From Bacteroidota bacterium (lineage in GTDB: Bacteria > Bacteroidota > Ignavibacteria > Kapaibacteriales > UBA2268), in the NCBI GenBank assembly GCA_027371665.1, contig DAHXMP010000115.1, positions 1 through 13,207 on the forward strand: a stretch of 13,207 bases of DNA, given 5' to 3'. Below the pieces are notes generated by a model that did not search any database, was not told the origin of the DNA, and saw only the letters and a program-made list of their open reading frames with translations. The position numbers were made by a program, and so were the translations under genes. This document shows, piece after piece, positions 7,237-13,207 of this stretch (positions within the stretch are counted from its first letter, which is position 1; each line of letters starts with the position of its first letter).

Positions 7237-9060
7237 ATGATTATGAAAAAATATACTCATTTAACTGTTATAGTATTAATTTTATTTCAACTTTTGTCTG
7301 TAGCTAAATCACAAAAGTTAGAAAGACAAGAAGCAGTTGCTGCATATATTTATAATTTCGCTAAAAATATCCATTGGCAGGATGAAAATTCAATTAATGT
7401 GTTTAAATTCCTAGTAATCGGTGATGCCGATGATGTGTCAAAGGAATTAAATAATCTTTCAAAAACCAAAAAGCTTAGAGACAAACCGATTAAAATTATT
7501 TCTTCTCCTTATTTGAAGGATATTGATAATATTAATCTTATTTATCTGCCAAATAATCAATGTAAAAATATAATAGAACTTTATGACAAAATTGAAGGGA
7601 AAAATATTCTTCTTGTAAGTGACGGTTGTGAAGATAAAAGGTTTATAATGATCAATCTTTATGAAAAGAATAAAAACCAACTTTCTTTTGAAATTAATAA
7701 GGCAAATATTATAAATCAAAATTTGAGTTTTGACTCTGAGTTACTTCTTATTGGAGGTACTGAGATAGATGTTGCAAGTTTATATCGCAAATCCCAGTAT
7801 AATTTGAGGACCATGCAAAAAAATATTGATAAAATAAGCGATTCCCTCAAAAACCTTCAAACAAATATCCAGTCATCAATTAATCTCATAAATGAACAAC
7901 AGACAGCAATTTCAAGACAGAAGATTTTATTAGAAGAGCAGCTAAACAAAATTAAAAATGATGAGGATTTAATAAAATCTCAAAGAGGTATCTTAGTTTC
8001 TCAACAGAAAGCTATTGACAATAAGAATCAAATTCTTAAAGACAAATTAAATGAATTAAAAAAGGAACAGGATGAATTAGAATGTCATGAGCAGATTTTG
8101 AAGAATAGACAAAAGCAAATTGAAGAGCTGAATAAAGAAATAAAGGGTAAAAACCTAATTCTGGGCTCCCAATCGGAGACCATTGTAAAACAGAAACAAT
8201 TATTATATTTATCCATCATAGTCGGTATTTTGATAGTATCTCTTGTAATTGCAATTTATATTGGCTACAGAAAAAATAAACAAAAAAGTCAAATTCTGGC
8301 AAGTCAGAAAAGGGAAATAGGCAGAAAATTAAATGAAGTCGAAAAATTAAACGAACAACTGAAAAGTGCAGACCAGTACAAATCAATTTTCCTGGCAAGT
8401 ATGAGTCATGAACTACGAACACCGCTTAATTCGATTATCGGCTATACAGGTATTCTCCTCATGGGTATGACCGGTCAGTTGAATGATGAACAAATAAAAC
8501 AACTGAACAAGATAAAGAATAATTCTAAACACTTATTGAGTTTAATTAATGATATTCTCGACATATCAAAAATAGAAGCTGATAAAGTAGAATTGCAGAT
8601 TGAGGATTTCAATTTGAGGGATTTGATTAATCAGATTGTCGAGATAATTTATCCGAAAGCTGTTGAAAAAAACCTTGAGCTGACTGCTTCAGTTAAAGAT
8701 GATTTAATAATATCATCAGATGTTAGAAGGATAAAGCAAGTTATAATAAACCTTGTAACTAATGCAGTCAACTATTCTGAAACTGGAAAGATTGATATTA
8801 AGGCAGAGAAATTATCAGATAAAAATTTCAGGGTGTCAGTGAAAGATACCGGTATAGGCATATCTGAAGAAGATATGCAGAGGCTTTTTCAGCCATTTCA
8901 GCAAATTGATACTACCCTGACAAAAAAGACAAGCGGGACAGGTTTAGGACTGTATTTATGCAGAAAATTAATGAAATTGCTTGGAGGGGATATATTTGTT
9001 AAGAGTGAGCTGGGAAAAGGCAGTGAATTTTATATTGAAATGCCGATTAAGAACAATTAG
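7237..9060 (+). CDS. YfiR-domain (DUF4154) membrane histidine kinase with long periplasmic coiled coil
   Basis: A 607-residue inner-membrane sensor kinase. The signal peptide or first membrane segment covers residues 1-25. A YfiR/DUF4154 domain spans about 27-180, starting RQEAVAAYIYNFAKNIHW and ending near LLIGGTEIDVASLYRKSQ; it holds Cys109 and Cys131. A coiled coil runs from 190 to 323, then a membrane helix (322-345), a short cytoplasmic helix, HisKA with MSHELRTP (His391 is the phosphorylation site), and HATPase_c with N box Asn509, G1 DTGIG from Asp537, F box LFQPFQQ and G2 GTGLG at 567-571. All kinase motifs are intact. YfiR in Pseudomonas is a separate periplasmic repressor of the cyclase YfiN; here the domain is fused to a kinase as its sensor. 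The gene lies 18 bases after the receptor and 9 before the receiver gene. An in-frame ATG at 7243 is an equally good start. Confidence 0.93.
   Translation: MIMKKYTHLTVIVLILFQLLSVAKSQKLERQEAVAAYIYNFAKNIHWQDENSINVFKFLVIGDADDVSKELNNLSKTKKLRDKPIKIISSPYLKDIDNINLIYLPNNQCKNIIELYDKIEGKNILLVSDGCEDKRFIMINLYEKNKNQLSFEINKANIINQNLSFDSELLLIGGTEIDVASLYRKSQYNLRTMQKNIDKISDSLKNLQTNIQSSINLINEQQTAISRQKILLEEQLNKIKNDEDLIKSQRGILVSQQKAIDNKNQILKDKLNELKKEQDELECHEQILKNRQKQIEELNKEIKGKNLILGSQSETIVKQKQLLYLSIIVGILIVSLVIAIYIGYRKNKQKSQILASQKREIGRKLNEVEKLNEQLKSADQYKSIFLASMSHELRTPLNSIIGYTGILLMGMTGQLNDEQIKQLNKIKNNSKHLLSLINDILDISKIEADKVELQIEDFNLRDLINQIVEIIYPKAVEKNLELTASVKDDLIISSDVRRIKQVIINLVTNAVNYSETGKIDIKAEKLSDKNFRVSVKDTGIGISEEDMQRLFQPFQQIDTTLTKKTSGTGLGLYLCRKLMKLLGGDIFVKSELGKGSEFYIEMPIKNN
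7804..8205 (+). other. Region encoding an unbroken 20-position Ile/Leu heptad rod
   Basis: Codons 190 to 323 of the YfiR kinase place Ile or Leu at every seventh residue, 20 times without a break or shift: L190, I197, L204, I211 and so on to I316 and L323. Position +3 of the heptad is often Gln in the middle (INEQ, ISRQ, LEEQ, IKSQ, LVSQ). The register runs straight into the membrane helix. At about 0.15 nm per residue the rod would be about 20 nm long. Cys283-His284 lie in one heptad about two thirds along. Confidence 0.9.
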
Positions 9061-9069
9061 AGTAATATT

Positions 9070-9429
9070 ATGAAACGTGTACTTGTAATCGAAGACAATG
9101 AAGACAATATGTATTTAATCAAATTCATATTGGAAGCAAATAATATTAATGTCATTATGGCAACCACAGGTCAGGATGGCATGGAAACTGCAATCAGGGA
9201 AAAGCCTGATTTAATTTTAATGGATATACAATTACCTGATATAAATGGTTTGGAAGTAACAAAAAGAATCAGACAATCAGAAATAGGTTCTTCAATACCA
9301 ATTATGGCAGTTTCATCTTATGCCATGACTGGAGACAAACAAAAGGCAATGGACGTAGGTTTCAATGATTACATTGAAAAACCAATAGAACCGGAAACAA
9401 TAATGGATAAAATCAACAAGTATCTTTAA
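9070..9429 (+). CDS. Single-domain response regulator (CheY/Spo0F-like receiver)
   Basis: A stand-alone receiver domain of 119 residues with no output domain. The acid pocket is Glu8-Asp9, the phosphoacceptor is Asp52 in LILMDIQLPD, the switch Ser is Ser82 in AVSSYAM, the switch aromatic is Tyr101, and the conserved lysine is Lys104 in EKPIEP. The fold is complete and every catalytic residue is present, so it should accept phosphate, most simply from the YfiR kinase 9 bases upstream. With no effector domain it must act by protein contact or as a shuttle in a phosphorelay. The pattern MTGDKQKAMDVGFNDYIEKP is common to receivers of hybrid-kinase relays. The partner it feeds is not fixed by the sequence; the hybrid kinase 36 bases downstream is the nearest candidate. 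Confidence 0.95.
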   Translation: MKRVLVIEDNEDNMYLIKFILEANNINVIMATTGQDGMETAIREKPDLILMDIQLPDINGLEVTKRIRQSEIGSSIPIMAVSSYAMTGDKQKAMDVGFNDYIEKPIEPETIMDKINKYL

Positions 9430-9453
9430 ATAAACAATCAGTGAAGAAACATG

Positions 9454-9457
9454 GGAG
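9454..9457 (+). promoter_or_regulatory. Shine-Dalgarno sequence that decides the hybrid kinase start
   Basis: GGAG lies 8 bases before the ATG at 9466 and inside codons 2-3 of the frame opened by the ATG at 9451. The upstream ATG has no comparable site, and receiver domains usually begin with Met-Lys-Ile, as at 9466. I therefore prefer 9466. Confidence 0.5.
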
Positions 9458-9465
9458 AGAATAAT

Positions 9466-11133
9466 ATGAAAATTATGATAGTAGATGATAATTCGGATAA
9501 TCTTGAGATGTTAGAAATTATTCTTAGAAGTCAAAATAATAATGTTGATACTGCAATCAACGGTAAAATAGCCCTTGAAAAATTAAAAGCAAATAAATAT
9601 GATTTAATAATATCCGACATACTCATGCCTGTGATGGATGGTTTTCAACTTTGCAGGGAATGCAGAAAAGATGAAGAATTGCGAAAAATATGCTTTATTT
9701 TTTATACTGCAACTTATATTGACAGCAAAGATGAGGAATTTTCCAAATCGGTGGGTGCACAGCAATTCATACGTAAGCCACAGGACCCTGAAATTCTCCT
9801 TCAAATTATCAATGATGCATATAACAAATTCAGCGAAGCACCAATTATTCATGAAGAGCAAAAGGAAGAGGAAATTCTTAAACTTTATAATGAGAGGCTC
9901 GTTGCAAAATTAGAAAAGAAAAATATTGATTTGGAAAAGGAGATAGCAGCTCATAAAAAAACTGTTGAAGAATTAATTATTGCCAAAGATAAGGCAGAAG
10001 AGATGAATCGCCTAAAATCAAATTTCCTGGCAAATATGAGCCATGAATTAAGAACACCAATGGTTGGAATACTTGGTTTTTCGGAATTAATTCAAACAGA
10101 AAAAAACCTTGATACAACAAAAGAATTAGGAATGTTAATCAGTAAAAGCAGCAGTAGGTTGATGAATACTTTGAACTCAATTATCAATCTCTCAATTGTC
10201 GAATCAGAGAGGATAACCGTTCATGAACAAATAATAAATATTGTTGAATTGATTACAAGAATAATTGAAATCTATGAAAATGAAGCTAAGTCAAAAGGCC
10301 TGACAATAAGAATGGAAGCTGAGAATAAAGCAATATTTATTAAAACTGACGAGAAAATTATAACTGATATTTTAACAAATCTTTTGAGTAATGCAATAAA
10401 ATTCACTGATCGGGGTGATATTACAATTTCTCTTAGATATGATACTAACAATGATAAAAATTTTGTCTCTATTGAGGTTAAAGACACAGGTATAGGAATA
10501 GAAGAAAGTCAATTCAATGTAATCTTCGATGAATTCCGACAGGCAAGTGAGGGATTAAGCAGAAGTTTTGAAGGGACAGGTCTCGGGCTGACTTTATGTA
10601 AAAAATACATCGAATTACTTGGCGGCACCATTTTAGTAAAAAGTAAACTGAATATGGGTTCTACATTTTTTGTCAAACTACCTTCATCAAAAATAAATGT
10701 TTCAGGTATTAACGTTAACAAAAAAGTACCGATAGATTTAGATAAACAAATCGAGCAACTAAATTATATACAGGGAAAGATATTGTACGTTGAGGATGAT
10801 GATACCAATAGAAAACTTATGAAAATATACTTAAAAGATAAATTTGAACTTGATTTTGCTCTTAATACAAAAGAAGCTCTTCAAAAAGTAAAAGAAAATA
10901 ATTATATTTTAATTTTAATGGATATAAATCTTGGCCATGGTGATAACGGTATAGTTGCAGTTAAAGAAATCAGAAAGATAGAAAAATTCAAAAAACTACC
11001 GATTATCGCAGTAACTGCCTATGCAATGTTTGGTGATAAAGAGGAGTTTATTCATGTAGGTTGTTCTGATTATTTACCAAAACCATATAATAAAGATACA
11101 CTCTTAAGCACGATAGCAAAAAACTTAAACTGA
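9466..11133 (+). CDS. Cytoplasmic hybrid histidine kinase, REC-HisKA-HATPase-REC
   Basis: 555 residues counted from the ATG at 9466; an in-frame ATG at 9451 would add five. There is no signal peptide or membrane helix, so it is cytoplasmic. Receiver 1 (about 1-120) has Asp7-Asp8, phosphoacceptor Asp51 in LIISDILMP, Thr81 and Lys104. A coiled linker (about 130-185) leads to HisKA with MSHELRTP, His193. HATPase_c has Asn309 in LLSNAIKFT, DTGIG from Asp340 and GTGLG at 370-374. Receiver 2 (about 435-555) starts KILYVEDDD and has phosphoacceptor Asp486 in LMDINLG, Thr517 and Lys539. All three modules look active. A receiver at the input end suggests that it is controlled by another kinase, presumably the YfiR kinase of the same operon. 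The terminal receiver would pass phosphate on through an HPt protein that is not in the window. It is the last gene of the unit. Confidence 0.95.
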   Translation: MKIMIVDDNSDNLEMLEIILRSQNNNVDTAINGKIALEKLKANKYDLIISDILMPVMDGFQLCRECRKDEELRKICFIFYTATYIDSKDEEFSKSVGAQQFIRKPQDPEILLQIINDAYNKFSEAPIIHEEQKEEEILKLYNERLVAKLEKKNIDLEKEIAAHKKTVEELIIAKDKAEEMNRLKSNFLANMSHELRTPMVGILGFSELIQTEKNLDTTKELGMLISKSSSRLMNTLNSIINLSIVESERITVHEQIINIVELITRIIEIYENEAKSKGLTIRMEAENKAIFIKTDEKIITDILTNLLSNAIKFTDRGDITISLRYDTNNDKNFVSIEVKDTGIGIEESQFNVIFDEFRQASEGLSRSFEGTGLGLTLCKKYIELLGGTILVKSKLNMGSTFFVKLPSSKINVSGINVNKKVPIDLDKQIEQLNYIQGKILYVEDDDTNRKLMKIYLKDKFELDFALNTKEALQKVKENNYILILMDINLGHGDNGIVAVKEIRKIEKFKKLPIIAVTAYAMFGDKEEFIHVGCSDYLPKPYNKDTLLSTIAKNLN

Positions 11134-11195
11134 TATTTTATTATTATTAAAATTCAATCCTCCTCTTTACGCATTTCATATAATGCTTCGGATTG

Positions 11196-11217
11196 TGTTA
11201 TTTATATTGAAATAACA
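11196..11217 (+). terminator. Weak AT-rich hairpin after the signalling operon
   Basis: An 8-bp stem, tgttattt (11196-11203) with aaataaca (11210-11217), closes the loop atattg, 63 bases past the hybrid kinase stop. It is not followed by a clean T tract, so termination is doubtful. Apart from this hairpin and the ribosome-binding site before the TPR gene, nothing else is supported in 11134-11355. Confidence 0.3.
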
Positions 11218-11343
11218 ATATACACAGTTATTTTATTTGGTGTTGTGAAAAAATAGATAAAGCCCAAAAAAATTATTAATTCAAATATTTTTAATAATAA
11301 TTTTAAATATTATATTGCAATAATCATAGTTTTCTCATAATCC

Positions 11344-11348
11344 GGAGA
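11344..11348 (+). promoter_or_regulatory. Shine-Dalgarno sequence of the TPR gene
   Basis: GGAGA lies 7 bases before the ATG at 11356. It fixes this start, which also gives a signal peptide of normal length. Confidence 0.7.
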
Positions 11349-11355
11349 AATTGGT

Positions 11356-13207
11356 ATGAAGGTATATCTTACATTCATGATATTATTGTTTAACTTTTAT
11401 TCTCTATTCACTGCCTGTGCACAGTCATGGCAGGAACTCTTCGACAGTACAACAGCCTTTATGGATAAGCAAGATTACCGGACAGCTCAGGATTGGGGAG
11501 AAAAAGCACTCGTGCAGGCTGAGGATGAATTCGGTAAAACAGATACAAATTATGCCGTGACACTTAATAAATTGTCAGAAATCTATGATAATTTAGGTAA
11601 TCCAGCCAAAGCACTCACTGTTCAGAATCAAGCACTTGAAATTTTCAAACAAATTGAGATTGGAGATAATGCCAAATATGCTAACGGAATAGGGAATGCT
11701 GCAGTATATTATTATGAAACCGGCAACTATGTTGAAGCTGAGAAGAATTACAAGTCAGCCCTTGAAATGCAAATGAGAATATTCAAAGGGGACAATGAGG
11801 ATGTTTTTACAAGCCTGAATAATCTCGGTTATTTCTACAGCAGTTTAGGAAAATATAACGACGCCGAGAAATACTACAGGCAAGCACTCGATATGGGAAG
11901 AAGGATTTATAAGAGTGATAACTCTGCCCTGGCGACATGTTTAAGCAATTTAGGTGCTTTTTATGAAAGTACCGGGAAATATAATGAGGCAGAACCGTTA
12001 TACATTGAATCACTTGAAATGAGGAAGAGATTGTATAAAGGTGACAGTCCTGATTTGGCAAATAGTTTGAATAATTTATCTTTTTATTACTGCAACACAG
12101 GGCAATTGGACAAAGGCGAAAAATACTTCACTGAAGCTCTTGAAATGAAAAGAAGATTATACAAAAGCGATAATCCTGACCTTGCAGTTGGCATCAATAA
12201 CCTGGGTGCAATATATAATATAAGAGGCAAATACAAGGAAGCTGAAACATTATTTAAAGAAGCCCTCGATATGAGCCGCAGGCTTTACCCCGGAGATAAT
12301 TCACAATTATCACAAATGCTTTGCAACTTTGCCAATTTTTATGACAACCTGGGGCACTATACTGAAGCTGAAGAATTGTACAAGGAAGCACTTGCTATGT
12401 CAAGGCGTCTTTTTAAAGGGAATAATCCTCATCTTGCCACAGTATTAAATAATACAGCAGTCTTTTATGATAAACTGGGAAATTTTACAAAAGCAGAACC
12501 GCTTTACAAAGAGGCTCTTGAAATGTGCCGAACCCTCTATCCCGGAGATAATCCCAATCTTGCGGGAACAATTAATAATGCAGCTTCCTTCTTTGACGAA
12601 GAGGGCAAATTCGATGAATCTGAAATATTATATAAAGAAGCCCTCGACATGAGAAGACGGCTTTTTAAATCAGACCACCCCGACTTGATTGTCAGCATAA
12701 ATAACATGGCTTATATGCTGGCTTCGCAGGGTAAATTGAAAGAATCTGAATCTTATTATAAAGAGGCACTGGATATGAGCCGCAGGTTATATCCAACTGA
12801 TAATGCCAACCTTGCACATTGCATTGACAATATGGCTGTTATTTATAAAACTACAGGCAATTATAATATGGCAGACTCTCTTTACCGGGAAGCTTTAAAT
12901 ATGTACAAACATATTTTTACGGGAGACCACCCTGATTTGGCAAATTGCCTAAATAACATTGCCGTACTCTATGAAACAGAGAAAAAAAATATTGAGGCTG
13001 AAAAATATTATGCAGAAGCACTTGATATGAGCAGGAGAATGTTTAAAGGTAATCATCCTACATTGGCTTCAAATCTATTCAATAATTCTTCTTTTTATCA
13101 GAGCACGGGCAATTACGATAAAGCTCTGAGCTTATATGAAGAATTATTTTCAGTAGTTGATAAAATTATTAATAGTTATTTTCCTTCTTTGAGCGAATCC
13201 GAGAAAG
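11356..13207 (+). CDS. Exported TPR-repeat protein (kinesin-light-chain type), C-terminus cut by window edge; probable CHAT-domain protein
   Basis: The frame is open from the ATG at 11356 to the window end (617 complete codons, no stop). A signal peptide covers about residues 1-22. Cleavage may fall after ACA (before Gln23), or Cys21 in FTAC may be a poor lipobox. Residues 26-67 form an odd first helical pair, then twelve 42-residue TPR units run from 68 to 571 and a thirteenth begins at 572. The consensus is LNNLAxFYxxxGxYxEAExLYKEALDMxRRLYxGDNPxLA, the TPR_10/TPR_12 kinesin-light-chain type, which makes a superhelix for peptide binding. The last visible residues, FPSLSESEK, match an element that I recall between TPR arrays and C-terminal CHAT (caspase-like) domains. 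The CHAT call is inference, since that part lies beyond the window. A 222-base gap and its own ribosome-binding site suggest a unit separate from the kinase operon. Confidence 0.9.
   Translation, partial: MKVYLTFMILLFNFYSLFTACAQSWQELFDSTTAFMDKQDYRTAQDWGEKALVQAEDEFGKTDTNYAVTLNKLSEIYDNLGNPAKALTVQNQALEIFKQIEIGDNAKYANGIGNAAVYYYETGNYVEAEKNYKSALEMQMRIFKGDNEDVFTSLNNLGYFYSSLGKYNDAEKYYRQALDMGRRIYKSDNSALATCLSNLGAFYESTGKYNEAEPLYIESLEMRKRLYKGDSPDLANSLNNLSFYYCNTGQLDKGEKYFTEALEMKRRLYKSDNPDLAVGINNLGAIYNIRGKYKEAETLFKEALDMSRRLYPGDNSQLSQMLCNFANFYDNLGHYTEAEELYKEALAMSRRLFKGNNPHLATVLNNTAVFYDKLGNFTKAEPLYKEALEMCRTLYPGDNPNLAGTINNAASFFDEEGKFDESEILYKEALDMRRRLFKSDHPDLIVSINNMAYMLASQGKLKESESYYKEALDMSRRLYPTDNANLAHCIDNMAVIYKTTGNYNMADSLYREALNMYKHIFTGDHPDLANCLNNIAVLYETEKKNIEAEKYYAEALDMSRRMFKGNHPTLASNLFNNSSFYQSTGNYDKALSLYEELFSVVDKIINSYFPSLSESEK
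11557..13068 (+). repeat. Twelve tandem 126-bp units encoding TPRs
   Basis: Every unit is exactly 42 codons, with no insertion or deletion over twelve copies. Units differ in sequence, but some share longer identical stretches. The 15 bases gatatgagccgcagg occur in units 6 and 10, and cccggagataat recurs in units 6 and 8. This suggests growth by duplication with some exchange between copies. A thirteenth, diverged unit follows from 13069. Confidence 0.92.

Noticed and set aside
9604..9913. Additional small genes inside the hybrid kinase gene on either strand
   Set aside because: They lie wholly within a confident receiver-kinase coding sequence and show no recognisable domain.
11557..13068. 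CRISPR array
   Set aside because: The period of 126 bases is coding, has no constant repeat with unique spacers, and translates to TPR units.

Overview
The window looks like chromosomal DNA from an AT-rich Gram-negative bacterium of the Bacteroidota / Ignavibacteriota (FCB) kind. This is inferred from a TonB-dependent receptor, exported proteins with signal peptides ending near Ala-Gln or Pro-Gln, a DUF2279-type protein, a long exported TPR protein of the sort that often ends in a CHAT domain, weak or absent Shine-Dalgarno sequences at several genes, and one TAnnTTTG-like promoter. Genus cannot be told.

Left part (1-2760, minus strand): a TauE/SafE-type anion exporter cut by the window edge, a tRNA-Thr(UGU) with a hairpin behind it, then two exported proteins in tandem (a DUF2279/YfiM-like protein followed by a small predicted outer-membrane barrel). 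Middle (2926-4635, plus strand): aat, the leucyl/phenylalanyl-tRNA-protein transferase, preceded by an 11-codon in-frame mini-ORF that owns the only good ribosome-binding site there. Then comes a short intergenic stretch with two covarying palindromes, and an exported dual-specificity-phosphatase-like protein whose catalytic arginine is replaced by glutamine.

The most striking region is a tight four-gene unit (5143-11133). It encodes a TonB-dependent outer-membrane receptor, a histidine kinase whose periplasmic part is a YfiR (DUF4154) domain on a long coiled-coil rod, a stand-alone CheY-like receiver, and a REC-HisKA-HATPase-REC hybrid kinase. The rod has an Ile or Leu at exactly every seventh residue for 20 positions and stops at the transmembrane helix. 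At about 0.15 nm per residue it would be about 20 nm long, comparable with the width of the periplasm. My hypothesis is that the rod holds the YfiR sensor close to the outer membrane, where it could read the state of the receptor encoded just upstream. No gene of the unit has a DNA-binding or enzymatic output domain, so the phosphorelay must hand its signal to something outside the window.

Right edge (11356-13207): an exported protein of at least 617 residues with twelve exact 42-residue kinesin-light-chain-type TPR units plus a partial one. It is cut by the window edge just after a Leu-Ser-Glu-x-Glu-Lys element that in my recollection precedes CHAT domains in TPR-CHAT proteins.
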